Assembly (NCBI RefSeq): GCF_900119365.1
Contig: NZ_FPJO01000002.1
Location: forward strand, 1-64,000
Source: Streptomyces atratus
GTDB taxonomy: Bacteria; Actinomycetota; Actinomycetes; Streptomycetales; Streptomycetaceae
Length of the DNA: 64,000 nucleotides
Reading direction: 5' to 3'
The position numbers and the translations under genes were made by a program. The notes beneath the pieces are model-generated. The model was given only the letters and a program-made list of their open reading frames with translations. It was not told where the DNA came from and ran no database searches. Every line of letters starts with the position of its first letter. The stretch's first letter is position 1. Below, piece by piece: positions 10,704 to 19,826 of this stretch.

Positions 10704-11969
10704 CTACCCCGGATACGGCGGATGTTCCTCCGCCAGCTCCCGCACCTCCGCGCGGATGTCGTTCTCCTCACGCACCGCCGTCCCGAAGAGCACCGCCAGC
10801 CTGGCCATGTCCGCGTCGTCCATCCCCTGCGTGGTGACCGCCGCGGTGCCGAGCCTGATGCCCCGGGCGTCCCCGTACGGCAGCGCGCAGGTGTCCAGCA
10901 CCAGGCCGGCCACCGCCAGCCGGGCACGGGCGGTCGGTCCGTCGACGCCCAGCGGGGCCGGGTCCGCGACGATCAGGTGGGTGTCCGTGCCGCCCGTGGT
11001 GACCTCGAAGCCCTCCGCCTCCAGACCGGCGGCCAGCACCCTGGCATGGGCGACCACGCGGTGCGCGTACATCGTGAACGCCGGGGTGGCCGCCTCCCCG
11101 AACGCGACGGCCTTTGCGGCGACCGTGTGCATCTGCGCGCCACCCTGCGTGAACGGGAAGACCGCCCGGTCGATGCGCTCGGCCAGCTCCGCGCCGCACA
11201 GGATCATCCCGCCGCGCGGCCCGCGCAGCACCTTGTGCGTGGTCGCGCAGACCACGTCGGCGTACGGCACCGGGCTCGGTGCCGCTCCCCCGGCGATCAG
11301 CCCCATCGGGTGCGCGGAGTCGGCGATCAGATACGCGCCCACCTCGTCGGCGATCTCCCGGAACAGCTCGTAGTCGGGATGGCGGGGGTACGAGATGGAG
11401 CCGCTCACGATCGCCTTGGGGCGGTGGGCCCGGGCCAGGGCGCGGACCTGCTCGTAGTCGATCAGGCCGCTCTCGGAGTCCACCCCGTAGCCGACGAACT
11501 CGAACCAGCGGCCGGAGAAGTTGGCGGGCGAACCATGGGTGAGGTGCCCGCCGTACGGGAGTCCCATCGCGAGCACCGTGTCACCGGGGCGGAGCAGCGC
11601 GGCGTACGCGGCGAGGACCGCGGAGGAGCCGGAGTGCGCCTGGACGTTGGCGTGCTCGGCGCCGAAGAGCGAGGTGGCGCGGCGGCAGGCGATGCGTTCG
11701 GCGGCGTCGGCCTGCTCGCAGCCGCCGTGGTGGCGGGCGCCGGGATAGCCCTCGGCGTACTTGTTCGCGAGGGGTGAGCCGAGGGCGGCGAGGACCGCGG
11801 GCGAGGTGAAGTTCTCGGCGGCGGTCAGCTGCAGGGTGCTGGACTGGCGGTGCAGCTCCCCCAGCAGCACGGCTGCGATCTCCGAGTCCTCCCGGAGCAG
11901 GGCGTCGAAGTCCTGCGGCAGGGCCGCCCCGGGGGCGGAGGACGGTGCGGCTGGAGTGGTGACCGGCAT
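10704..11969 (-). CDS. glyA: Serine hydroxymethyltransferase-like PLP enzyme
   Basis: 421 residues. Seen: LTAAENFTSPAVLAALGSPLANKYAEGYPGARHHGG (split by known substrate and dimer loops), DSAHPMGLIAGG, and the PLP lysine in TTHKVLRGPRGG. These define SHMT, which interconverts serine and glycine with tetrahydrofolate. The N-terminus has a short Ala/Pro extension. Streptomyces often carry a second glyA in this context, so this may be the paralogue and not the main folate enzyme. Ribosome site GGAG precedes ATG 11969. Confidence 0.9.
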   Translation of the reverse strand: MPVTTPAAPSSAPGAALPQDFDALLREDSEIAAVLLGELHRQSSTLQLTAAENFTSPAVLAALGSPLANKYAEGYPGARHHGGCEQADAAERIACRRATSLFGAEHANVQAHSGSSAVLAAYAALLRPGDTVLAMGLPYGGHLTHGSPANFSGRWFEFVGYGVDSESGLIDYEQVRALARAHRPKAIVSGSISYPRHPDYELFREIADEVGAYLIADSAHPMGLIAGGAAPSPVPYADVVCATTHKVLRGPRGGMILCGAELAERIDRAVFPFTQGGAQMHTVAAKAVAFGEAATPAFTMYAHRVVAHARVLAAGLEAEGFEVTTGGTDTHLIVADPAPLGVDGPTARARLAVAGLVLDTCALPYGDARGIRLGTAAVTTQGMDDADMARLAVLFGTAVREENDIRAEVRELAEEHPPYPG

Positions 11970-12102
11970 CGATGGGCTCCGGGCCTGGAGGGGAGTGCTG
12001 GCGTCAGCTCCAAATGTAGGCCCGCGAAGGCCCTCCTGCCCGCTGTGCGGCGCCGCGGCGCACCCGTTGGGACCAGGGGGTGCCGGCAGGCGCGTACGCC
12101 CG

Positions 12103-12744
12103 TCAGTGCGGCTCGGGCACGCCCGTCAGCGCCGTGACGACCGGGTCGAGGGCCTGGTTGATCTCGTCGCCGATGGAGCGGAAGAACGTGATCGGGGCGC
12201 CGTACGGGTCGTACACCTCGTCCGCCTCGGCGGTGGGGGCCAGCAGCCAGCCGCGCAGCGCGGCCGCGGCCCGGACCAGCGCGCGGGCGCGCTCGACGAC
12301 GCCCTCGTCCCGCGGGTCGGGCAGCGTGGCGGGGTCTATCGCCCGGACCAGCCGGGTGAATTCCTTGAGGGTGAAGGTCCGCAGGCCGGCCGAGTGCCCC
12401 ATCGAGATCACCTGCGCGCGGTGGTCGCGGGTGGCGGTGAGCACCAGGTCGGCGCGGATCACGTGCTCGTCGAGCAGCTCCCGGCCGACGAAGCCGGTGG
12501 TGTCGGCGCCGAAGTCGGCGAGGACGGTCTCGGCGTTGGCCTCCATGGGGGCGCCTTCGTGGCCCCAGGTGCCCGCGCTCTCCACGATCAGTCCGCCGCC
12601 GAGCGGATCGCCGAGGCGGTCCACCAGGGCATGGCGGGTCAGCCGCTCGGTGATCGGTGAGCGGCAGACGTTGCCGGTGCTGACGTGGAGGATGCGGAAG
12701 GAGTCGGTCCGCCCCGCTATGCCACGCCCCTCAGGGGCGGTCAA
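12103..12744 (-). CDS. Low-molecular-weight phosphotyrosine phosphatase-like protein lacking the nucleophile
   Basis: 213 residues from TTG 12744, which overlaps the upstream stop (TTGA) and has GAGGTGG before it. The N-terminal P-loop reads HVSTGNVCRSPITE. In LMW-PTPs this loop is C-x-G-N-x-C-R-S, and the first cysteine is the nucleophile; here that position is serine, while the second cysteine and arginine remain. The C-terminal DPYG motif (VYDPYGAPITFF) holds the expected general acid aspartate. The gene is coupled to the Sua5-like gene. It may be a binding or regulatory protein and not an active phosphatase. Confidence 0.85.
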   Translation of the reverse strand: MTAPEGRGIAGRTDSFRILHVSTGNVCRSPITERLTRHALVDRLGDPLGGGLIVESAGTWGHEGAPMEANAETVLADFGADTTGFVGRELLDEHVIRADLVLTATRDHRAQVISMGHSAGLRTFTLKEFTRLVRAIDPATLPDPRDEGVVERARALVRAAAALRGWLLAPTAEADEVYDPYGAPITFFRSIGDEINQALDPVVTALTGVPEPH

Positions 12745-13388
12745 TTGGCCACCTCGAGGTCGGGTACCACCTTGCGGAGCTCCTCCACGGAGAGCGCGCC
12801 GACCCGCAGCAGCACGGGGACCTTGCCGGTCACGTCGACGATCGACGAGGGCACGATGCCGGGCGTCGGACCGCCGTCCAGGTAGACGGAGACGGAGTCG
12901 CCGAGCATCTCCTGGGCGGCATCGCAGTCCTCGGGGGCCGGGTGGCCGGTGAGGTTGGCGCTGGAGACGGCCATCGGGCCGACCTCCGTGAGCAGCTCGA
13001 TGGCGACCGGGTGCAGCGGCATCCGGATGGCGACGGTGCCACGGGTGTCCCCGAGGTCCCACTGGAGCGACGGCTGGTGCTTGGCGACGAGCGTGAGGGC
13101 GCCGGGCCAGAAGGCGTCGACGAGCTCCCAGGCCTGCTCGGAGAAATCCGTGACCAGGCCGTGCAGGGTGTTCGGGGAGCCGATCAGGACGGGGGTCGGC
13201 ATGCTGCGGCCGCGGCCCTTGGCGTCCAGCAGATCGGCGACGCCCTCGGCGCTGAAGGCGTCCGCACCGATGCCGTACACGGTGTCGGTGGGCAGCACGA
13301 CCAGTTCGCCGCGGCGGACGGCCGACGCGGCCTCACGCAGACCCGTCGTACGGTCGGTCGCGTCGTTGCAGTCGTATCGCCGTGCCAT
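12741..13388 (-). CDS. L-threonylcarbamoyladenylate synthase (Sua5/YrdC family)
   Basis: 215 residues. The YrdC fold is shown by VLPTDTVYGIGADAFS, the KGRGRSMPTPVLIG motif and SSANLTGHPAPEDCD. It makes threonylcarbamoyl-AMP, the first step of the t6A37 modification of ANN-reading tRNAs. GAGGAGG precedes ATG 13388. It is placed between prmC and the phosphatase-like gene, an order common in actinobacteria. Streptomyces nomenclature varies, so no symbol is given. Confidence 0.93.
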   Translation of the reverse strand: MARRYDCNDATDRTTGLREAASAVRRGELVVLPTDTVYGIGADAFSAEGVADLLDAKGRGRSMPTPVLIGSPNTLHGLVTDFSEQAWELVDAFWPGALTLVAKHQPSLQWDLGDTRGTVAIRMPLHPVAIELLTEVGPMAVSSANLTGHPAPEDCDAAQEMLGDSVSVYLDGGPTPGIVPSSIVDVTGKVPVLLRVGALSVEELRKVVPDLEVAN

Positions 13389-13452
13389 CAGTCGGCCTCC
13401 TCAAGCGTGTACGGGTGTCGCGGGTACGGGTCGTGCGGGTGGTGGCCGCCGG

Positions 13453-14298
13453 TCACGGCATGGCCTTGCGGGCCGTGGCGAACCGCGGCCGGTTGTTCAG
13501 GTCGGGGTGGTCGGCCGCGTCCGCCCAGCCGCGCTCCTCGGTGAAGATCCACGGCACCTGGCCGCCCTGGGTGTCGGCGTGCTCGATGACGACGAGACCG
13601 CCGGGGCGCAGCAGGCGGTGTGCGGTGCGTTCGATGCCGCGGATGGTGTCGAGGCCGTCCTCGCCGGAGAAGAGGGCCATCTCCGGGTCGTGGTCGCGGG
13701 CCTCGGGTGCGACGTACTCCCACTCGGTGAGCGGGATGTACGGCGGGTTGGAGATGACCAGGTCGACCTGGCCGTCCAGCTCGGGGAGGGCGGTCAGCGC
13801 GTCTCCCTGGTGGACGGTGACCCTGGATCCGGCGGCGTTCTTCCTGGTCCACTCGATGGCGTCGTCGGAGAGCTCGACCGCGTGCACGCGCGAGCGCGGC
13901 ACCTCCTGGGCCATGGCCAGGGCGATGGCGCCCGAACCGCTGCACAGGTCGACGACGACCGGCTCGACCACGTCCATCGCGCGCACCGCGTCTATCGCCC
14001 AGCCGACGACCGATTCGGTCTCCGGGCGGGGGACGAAGACACCGGGGCCGACCTGGAGCTCCAGGTAGCGGAAGAAGGCTCGGCCGGTGATGTGCTGGAG
14101 CGGTTCGCGGGCCTCGCGGCGGGCGATGGCCTCCCAGTAGCGGGCGTCGAAGTCCGCGTCCGGCACCCGGTGCAGCTCGCCCCGCTTGACGCCGTGCACG
14201 AACGCGGCGAGTTCCTCCGCGTCGAATCGCGGCGAGGGCACACCGGCGTCGGCCAGCCGCTGGGTGGCCTGGGCCACCTCGGCGAGCAGCAGGTTCAT
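13453..14298 (-). CDS. prmC: Release factor glutamine N5-methyltransferase
   Basis: 281 residues. SAM-binding motif VVVDLCSGSGAIAL (about 114-127) and the catalytic NPPY tetrad in VISNPPYIP (about 184-187) are intact, with the N-terminal helical domain containing FDAEELAAFV and VFVPRPETE. It methylates the GGQ glutamine of the peptide release factors; prfA lies 40 nt upstream in the same direction. GGAGAACCGCG precedes the ATG. Confidence 0.96.
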   Translation of the reverse strand: MNLLLAEVAQATQRLADAGVPSPRFDAEELAAFVHGVKRGELHRVPDADFDARYWEAIARREAREPLQHITGRAFFRYLELQVGPGVFVPRPETESVVGWAIDAVRAMDVVEPVVVDLCSGSGAIALAMAQEVPRSRVHAVELSDDAIEWTRKNAAGSRVTVHQGDALTALPELDGQVDLVISNPPYIPLTEWEYVAPEARDHDPEMALFSGEDGLDTIRGIERTAHRLLRPGGLVVIEHADTQGGQVPWIFTEERGWADAADHPDLNNRPRFATARKAMP

Positions 14299-14338
14299 CG
14301 CGGTTCTCCGTACGGTTTACGGGTGGGGCGGGCTTGGC

Positions 14339-15415
14339 TCACGCAGCGGCGAGCTTGGCGGCGGAGTCGGCGTCGACACACGCCTGGATCACGGAATCCA
14401 GGTCGCCGTCGAGCACCTGGTCCAAGTTGTACGCCTTGAAGCCGACGCGGTGGTCCGAGATCCGGTTTTCCGGGAAGTTGTACGTACGGATCTTCTCGGA
14501 ACGGTCGACCGTACGCACCTGGCTGCGCCGTACGTCCGAAGCCTCCTGCTCGGCGGCCTCCTGGGCGGCGGCGAGCAGCCGCGAGCGCAGGATGCGCATG
14601 GCCTGCTCCTTGTTCTGGAGCTGGCTCTTCTCGTTCTGGCAGGAGGCGACGACGCCGGTCGGCAGGTGGGTGATGCGGACCGCCGAGTCCGTGGTGTTGA
14701 CGGACTGGCCGCCGGGGCCCGAGGAGCGGTAGACATCGATCCGGAGGTCGTTGGCGTGGATCTCGACGTCGACCTCCTCGGCCTCGGGCGTGACGAGCAC
14801 ACCGGCGGCGGAGGTGTGGATGCGGCCCTGCGACTCGGTGGACGGCACCCGCTGCACGCGGTGCACCCCGCCCTCGTACTTCAGCCGGGCCCACACGCCC
14901 TGGCCGGGCTCGGTGGCGCCGTTGCCGCCCTTGGTCTTCACGGCGACCTGGACGTCCTTGTAGCCGCCGAGCTCGGACTCGGTGGAGTCGATGATCTCGG
15001 TCTTCCAGCCGACGCGCTCGGCGTAGCGCAAGTACATCCGCAGCAGATCGCCGGCGAACAGGGCGGACTCGTCGCCGCCCGCGCCCGCCTTGATCTCCAG
15101 GAGCACGTCCTTGTCGTCGCTGGGGTCGCGCGGGACCAGGAGCAGGCGGAGCTTCTCGGTGAGCTCTTCGCGCTGCTTCTCCAGCTCCTTGACCTCGGCG
15201 GCGAAGTCGGGGTCGTCGGCGGCGAGCTCACGGGCCGTCCCGATGTCGTCCCCGGCCTGCTTCCAGGCGCGGTACGTGGCAACGATCGGGGTCAGCTCGG
15301 CGTAGCGCTTGTTGAGCTTGCGCGCATTGGCCTGGTCGGCGTGGACCGCCGGGTCCGCGAGCTTCTTCTCCAGATCGGTCTGCTCGCCGATCAGTTCCTC
15401 GACCGCCTCGAACAT
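14339..15415 (-). CDS. prfA: Peptide chain release factor 1
   Basis: 358 residues from ATG 15415 (CAGGAG ribosome site), the normal RF1 length; the longer open frame upstream has no start signal. The catalytic GGQ is at about 235-237 in [13 protein letters not shown]. The codon-recognition PxT motif is PST in [14 protein letters not shown], which marks RF1 (UAA/UAG) and not RF2. Its own modifying enzyme prmC follows. Confidence 0.98.
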   Translation of the reverse strand: MFEAVEELIGEQTDLEKKLADPAVHADQANARKLNKRYAELTPIVATYRAWKQAGDDIGTARELAADDPDFAAEVKELEKQREELTEKLRLLLVPRDPSDDKDVLLEIKAGAGGDESALFAGDLLRMYLRYAERVGWKTEIIDSTESELGGYKDVQVAVKTKGGNGATEPGQGVWARLKYEGGVHRVQRVPSTESQGRIHTSAAGVLVTPEAEEVDVEIHANDLRIDVYRSSGPGGQSVNTTDSAVRITHLPTGVVASCQNEKSQLQNKEQAMRILRSRLLAAAQEAAEQEASDVRRSQVRTVDRSEKIRTYNFPENRISDHRVGFKAYNLDQVLDGDLDSVIQACVDADSAAKLAAA

Positions 15416-15511
15416 CTTCGGGCTCCTGGTTTCTTCACTCGTGCGTGCCTGCTGGACGGCGTGATGCCGGCCGGGCGGGGGTACGGAACGGGGCCGCGTA
15501 CCCCCGGCCGG

Positions 15512-15561
15512 AAAAAAACGCCGGTCCCGACGCCCCCGCAAGAGGGCGCCGAGAACCGGCG
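15512..15561 (-). terminator. Rho-independent terminator after rpmE
   Basis: On the minus strand a stem with seven perfect outer pairs (CGCCGGT/ACCGGCG, 15555-15561 with 15519-15525) and further GC pairing inside ends in seven T residues (15512-15518). It starts 11 nt past the rpmE stop. A second GC-rich hairpin (GGGGGTACG 15477-15485 with CGTACCCCC 15497-15505) follows at once in the prfA leader. Confidence 0.88.
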
Positions 15562-15571
15562 CAGTGGCTCG

Positions 15572-15796
15572 CTACTTGCTGGCGGAGCCGGCAGCCTTGC
15601 CGAAGCGGGCCTCGAAGCGGGCCACGCGGCCACCGGTGTCGAGGATCTTCTGCTTGCCCGTGTAGAACGGGTGGCACTCGGAGCAGACGTCGGCGCGGAT
15701 GGTGCCGCCGTCGATGGTGCTCCGGGTGGTGAACGACGCGCCACAGGTGCAGCTGACCTGCGTCTCGACGTACTCGGGGTGGATGTCGCGCTTCAA
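15572..15796 (-). CDS. rpmE: Ribosomal protein bL31, zinc-binding form
   Basis: 74 residues starting [16 protein letters not shown]. Four cysteines (C16, C18, C38, C41) form the zinc-ribbon type of L31, so this is the zinc-containing form and not the Zur-regulated C-minus paralogue. The strong terminator and high-quality AGGAGAAAC ribosome site suit a highly expressed ribosomal gene. It lies between LCP and prfA. Confidence 0.97.
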   Translation of the reverse strand: MKRDIHPEYVETQVSCTCGASFTTRSTIDGGTIRADVCSECHPFYTGKQKILDTGGRVARFEARFGKAAGSASK

Positions 15797-15938
15797 GGGT
15801 TTCTCCTAGGTTCGGGAGGGCGCCGGGTCGCACGCGCGGATTGCGCGTCCGTGAACCGGGGCCGACGTACCAGTCTGCCAGGACCGGCCGTATCTCCCAA
15901 AACCGGGGGCGGGCCGCACCTATTCCCGGCCCGCCCGG

Positions 15939-17042
15939 TCACCGTACGACGTCGCCCGCGTCGCCCTTGTCACCCGCCGACTTCTCGGTGGCGGAGGCGG
16001 GGATGGCCTTGTCCTGGGCGAGCGCGGTCCACACCTGCTGGGCAGCGGCGTCCAGCGGTACGACGCGGTTCGGGTCGGCCGGGTCGTACTGCACGGGCAG
16101 GGTGACCATGTGGACGTTCTTCGGGCCGAGCCCCTTGAGACCGTTCGCGAAGGACGTGAGTTCGGGGACCGAGCCCAGGTCGGAGTCGGTGGTGACGGTC
16201 TTGGTGGCCGTGTCCGCGAGGTCGTACAGGGTCTTCGGGTTCGAGAACACCCCGACGGTCTTGACCTGTTCCATCAGCGCCTTGATGAACGCCTGCTGGA
16301 GCTGGATGCGGCCGAGGTCGCTGCCGTCGCCGACGCTCTTGCGGGTACGGACCAGTCCCAGCGACTGCTCCCCGTCGAGGGTGTGGGTGCCGGGTTCGAG
16401 CTTCAGATGGCTCTTGGGGTCGTCGATCGCCTCGGTGGTGGTGATCTCCACGCCGCCCAGCTCGTCGATGAGCTTCTTGAAGCCGGTGAAGTCGACTTCG
16501 AGGTAGTGGTCCATGCGGATGCCGGACATGGCCTCGACGGTCTTGACCGCGCAGGCCGGTCCGCCGACCTCGTACGCCGTGTTGAACATCGCGCGCTGCT
16601 GGCCCGTGACGGTCTGCCCGGTGGTGTCGCTGGTGCAGTCGGGGCGGGTGATGAGGGTGTCGCGCGGGATGGAGACCACGGAGGCCGTCTTGTGGCCCTT
16701 GTTGACGTGCAGGACCATCGCGGTGTCGGAGCGGGCCGTTCCCTCGTCGGCGCCGTACGCGGAGTTCGCGCCCGACCGGGAGTCCGAGCCGAGCACGAGG
16801 ATGTCCTGGGAGCCGTTGTCGATGTTGTCGGGGCGGTCCTTGCCCAGCGCGGCGTTGATGTCGACGGCCTTGAGGTTGCCGTTGAGCTTGAAGTAGGCGA
16901 ATCCCAGTCCGGCACCACCGACGACGACCGCACCGGCCAGGGTCCAGGCCGCGATCACGGTCGCCCTGCGGCGGCGGGAGGGCTTCTTCCGGCGCTTGCC
17001 GGTGGGGCGTATTCGGCCGCCGCTCCCGCTCTGCTCGGTCAT
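15939..17042 (-). CDS. LytR-CpsA-Psr (LCP) family cell-wall glycopolymer ligase
   Basis: 367 residues from ATG 17042 (GAAGGAG upstream). A basic cytoplasmic N-terminus (GKRRKKPSRRRR) precedes one membrane helix (about 30-52) and the extracellular LCP domain. LCP residues are visible: ILVLGSDSRSG, ARSDTAMVLHVNK, VSIPRDTLI and LGLVRTRKS with its arginines. LCP enzymes transfer undecaprenyl-linked polymers such as teichoic or teichulosonic acids to peptidoglycan outside the membrane. The WecA-like gene 6 kb away could supply such a lipid-linked substrate; this link is an inference. Confidence 0.92.
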   Translation of the reverse strand: MTEQSGSGGRIRPTGKRRKKPSRRRRATVIAAWTLAGAVVVGGAGLGFAYFKLNGNLKAVDINAALGKDRPDNIDNGSQDILVLGSDSRSGANSAYGADEGTARSDTAMVLHVNKGHKTASVVSIPRDTLITRPDCTSDTTGQTVTGQQRAMFNTAYEVGGPACAVKTVEAMSGIRMDHYLEVDFTGFKKLIDELGGVEITTTEAIDDPKSHLKLEPGTHTLDGEQSLGLVRTRKSVGDGSDLGRIQLQQAFIKALMEQVKTVGVFSNPKTLYDLADTATKTVTTDSDLGSVPELTSFANGLKGLGPKNVHMVTLPVQYDPADPNRVVPLDAAAQQVWTALAQDKAIPASATEKSAGDKGDAGDVVR

Positions 17043-17350
17043 GGGTCTCCTTCGGTCGTCAGCTTCCCCGGCTACCCCCAGCAGCGGTGTTCGGGCACTG
17101 AAACAACGACATGTCGGTATCGCGTACGACGCCGTGGCACGAAGAAGGGTTGCACAGCCACCTGTTGTTTCCGTGTGAGGACGAAACGGACACCCGATAC
17201 GTTCAACAGCCGGTGATCCGGCGCTCACCTGCGGTTTCTTGGCCGGTGCAGGCATCATGGCGGGCCCGGTGACACGTCCCGCATGTGGCAAAGGTCTCGG
17301 TTCGGCCACGTGCGCCGGGGCCGGCCGCGTCACGTTCGCCCGGTCCACGA
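17043..17350. other. Intergenic region upstream of the LCP gene
   Basis: The 374-nt gap between LCP and rho must hold the LCP promoter on the minus strand. A GGAAACAAC stretch (minus strand, near 17160) is the only feature resembling an ECF-type -35 element, and no matching -10 was found. No open frame with recognisable content was seen. The 3' part is the rho terminator. Confidence 0.4.
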
Positions 17351-17394
17351 CACAGGGCCGCCCCCGGCACCGAAGTGACGGGGGCGGCCCTGTG
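17351..17394 (-). terminator. Strong hairpin terminator after rho
   Basis: A perfect 16-bp stem (CACAGGGCCGCCCCCG, 17351-17366, with 17379-17394) and a 12-nt loop begin 22 nt after the rho stop. It is one of the longest perfect stems in the window. The rho gene therefore appears to end in a Rho-independent structure. Confidence 0.85.
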
Positions 17395-17416
17395 ATTCAG
17401 CCGGTCCGGTAAGACG

Positions 17417-19441
17417 TCAGTCGTTGCCGTTGCCCGGGGCCGGCGTCGTCTTCTGGATCTGGAGCAGGAACTCCGCGTTGGACTGGGTCTTCTTCATCCG
17501 GTCCAGGAGGAGCTCGATCGCCTGCTGCTGGTCGAGCGCGTGCAGCACCCGGCGCAGCTTCCAGACGATCGCCAACTCCTCGCTGCCCAGGAGGATTTCC
17601 TCCTTGCGGGTGCTGGACGCGTCGACGTCCACCGCCGGGAAGATGCGCTTGTCCGAGAGCTTCCGGTCGAGCTTGAGCTCCATGTTGCCGGTGCCCTTGA
17701 ACTCCTCGAAGATCACCTCGTCCATGCGCGAGCCGGTCTCGACGAGCGCGGTGGCCAGGATGGTCAGCGAACCGCCGTCCTCGATGTTGCGCGCGGCACC
17801 GAAGAAGCGCTTCGGCGGGTACAGCGCGGTCGAGTCGACACCACCGGACAGGATGCGGCCGGAGGCGGGGGCCGCGAGGTTGTACGCACGGCCGAGGCGG
17901 GTGATGGAGTCCAGCAGGACGACCACGTCGTGACCCAGCTCGACGAGACGCTTGGCGCGCTCGATGGCCAGCTCGGCGACGGTGGTGTGGTCCTCGGCGG
18001 GACGGTCGAAGGTCGAGGAGATGACCTCGCCCTTCACCGACCGCTGCATGTCGGTGACCTCTTCCGGACGCTCGTCGACCAGGACGACCATCAGGTGGCA
18101 CTCGGGGCTGTTGACGGTGATCGCGTTGGCGATCGCCTGCAGGATCATGGTCTTGCCGGTCTTCGGCGGGGCCACGATCAGCCCTCGCTGGCCCTTGCCG
18201 ATGGGGGCGACCAGGTCGATGATCCGCGTCGTCAGGACGTTGGAGTCGGTCTCCAGACGGAGCCGGTCCTGCGGGTAGAGCGGGGTCAGCTTCTGGAACT
18301 CCGGGCGGCCGCGGCCGGTTTCGGGCGCCATGCCGTTCACCGAGTCGAGGCGCACCAGGGCGTTGAACTTCTCCCGGCGCTCGCCGTCCTTGGGCTGGCG
18401 CACCGCACCGGTGACGTGGTCACCCTTGCGCAGGCCGTTCTTGCGGACCTGGGCGAGCGAGACGTACACGTCGTTCGGGCCCGGCAGGTAGCCGGAGGTC
18501 CGGATGAACGCGTAGTTGTCGAGGATGTCCAGGATGCCCGCGACGGGGATCAGGACGTCGTCGTCGGAGACCGGGACCTCGTTGGCGAAGTCCTCGCGGC
18601 CACGACGGCCACGGCGGTCGCGGTAGCGCCCGCGACGGCCGCGACGGCCGCCCGCCTCGTCGTCGTAACCGTCGTCCTGCGGGCCGCCGCCCTGCTGGCC
18701 CTGGCGCTGCTGACGCTGGCCGCCCTGCTGGCCCTGGCCACCGCCCTGCTCGTCGCCCTTGCCCCTGCGGTCGCGCTGACGGTCGCGGCGCTCCCCGCGC
18801 TCGCCGCGCTCCTGGCGGTCGCCCCGGTCGCCGCGCTGGCCACGGTCCTGGCGGTCGCCGCGGCGGCCCTCGGCCGTGTCGGCGGCGGCTTCGGCCTTGG
18901 CCTCGGCGCGGTCGTCGCCCTTGGGCTCGGCCTGTGCCTCCGCCTTGGCCTCGGCGGACTTGCTCTCCGCCTTGCTCTCCGGGCTGCCCGCCTGCGCGGT
19001 CGCACGGCGCCGACGGCGCTCGCCCGCGGGCTGGTCGTCGCTGGCCGGCTGGCCGGGGATGTCGATCTGCTGCTGGGCCGCGGCCTTCTCGGCGGGCGCG
19101 GCGGCGGCCGCCTGCTCGTCCCCGGTGCGCGCCTTGGAGGTGGCGCGGCGCTTCGGCTTGGTCTCGGACGCCGCGGCGGGCGCGGCGGCCTTGGGCGCGG
19201 CGGAGCTACCTGCCTGCGCCTCCTTGATGACCTCGATCAGCTGGCCCTTGCGCATCCGCGCAGTGCCCTTGATGCCGAGGCCGGACGCGACCTGCTGCAG
19301 CTCGGCCAGGACCATGCCGTCAAGGCCGGTGCCGGAGCGGCGGCGCCGTGTGGTGGTGCCAGTGGCAGCACCTTCGGCGGGCGCGGCGCTGTCGACGCTC
19401 TTGTCGGCAGTCACGCCCATCAGATCGGTGGTGTCGCTCAC
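17417..19441 (-). CDS. rho: Transcription termination factor Rho, with long actinobacterial insertion
   Basis: 674 residues from GTG 19441 (GGAAGGA upstream), far longer than the 419-residue E. coli Rho. After an N-terminal Rho-N helical domain ([12 protein letters not shown], about 45-75) comes about 200 residues of low-complexity Arg, Glu, Asp, Gly and Gln, including [13 protein letters not shown] repeats. The cold-shock-like RNA-binding domain ([18 protein letters not shown]) and the RecA-type ATPase with Walker A APPKTGKT and the Q-loop region follow. Charged insertions of this kind are known in Micrococcus and Streptomyces Rho and widen RNA use. No neighbour shares a tight operon with it. 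Confidence 0.97.
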   Translation of the reverse strand: MSDTTDLMGVTADKSVDSAAPAEGAATGTTTRRRRSGTGLDGMVLAELQQVASGLGIKGTARMRKGQLIEVIKEAQAGSSAAPKAAAPAAASETKPKRRATSKARTGDEQAAAAAPAEKAAAQQQIDIPGQPASDDQPAGERRRRRATAQAGSPESKAESKSAEAKAEAQAEPKGDDRAEAKAEAAADTAEGRRGDRQDRGQRGDRGDRQERGERGERRDRQRDRRGKGDEQGGGQGQQGGQRQQRQGQQGGGPQDDGYDDEAGGRRGRRGRYRDRRGRRGREDFANEVPVSDDDVLIPVAGILDILDNYAFIRTSGYLPGPNDVYVSLAQVRKNGLRKGDHVTGAVRQPKDGERREKFNALVRLDSVNGMAPETGRGRPEFQKLTPLYPQDRLRLETDSNVLTTRIIDLVAPIGKGQRGLIVAPPKTGKTMILQAIANAITVNSPECHLMVVLVDERPEEVTDMQRSVKGEVISSTFDRPAEDHTTVAELAIERAKRLVELGHDVVVLLDSITRLGRAYNLAAPASGRILSGGVDSTALYPPKRFFGAARNIEDGGSLTILATALVETGSRMDEVIFEEFKGTGNMELKLDRKLSDKRIFPAVDVDASSTRKEEILLGSEELAIVWKLRRVLHALDQQQAIELLLDRMKKTQSNAEFLLQIQKTTPAPGNGND

Positions 19442-19826
19442 GAAGGGTCCTTCCCTGGAGCGGACGTCGGCCTTCTGGCTCGGCGACCGGTTGTGCTGTC
19501 CGACTGCGGTCTTTTTCTTGCGGACCGTGCCGGGGCGGTGGTCCGCCGGGTACGGCGGAGAGATGAAGGTGTGCAAGGGCCCGGCGCGAGCATCCCCCTG
19601 CTCGGCCCACTCCTGGACGAGCGAGGGGTGTCGTGCCGGTTCCGGAGCGTGCACGAAACTGCTCAGGCAGGCTGCTCAGGCAGTTGGGGAGGCTCCCGGA
19701 AGAATTGGTGGTCCCGGAAAGGGACACGAAGCAACGCGCCACTTAGACGTCGGTTGCAGACTTGAGGTTAACACTACCGGCTCCAACAAACATTCCCCCT
19801 CTCACTCACCGGCAATCACTTCTCGG
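19442..19826 (-). promoter_or_regulatory. Long rho leader and promoter region
   Basis: 385 nt without a gene separate rho from thrB. An AT-richer patch at about 19750-19800 contains TAGTGT on the minus strand (ACACTA at 19771-19776), a good vegetative -10 form, with no clear -35 at 17-18 nt. Between it and the GTG lie about 330 nt of leader with a direct repeat GCTCAGGCAG at 19661-19690. A long leader fits autogenous control of rho, known in other bacteria, but this is inference. Confidence 0.4.

Noticed and set aside
17540..19765. 741-codon open frame antisense to rho
   Set aside because: Its composition is explained by the charged repeats of rho read on the opposite strand.
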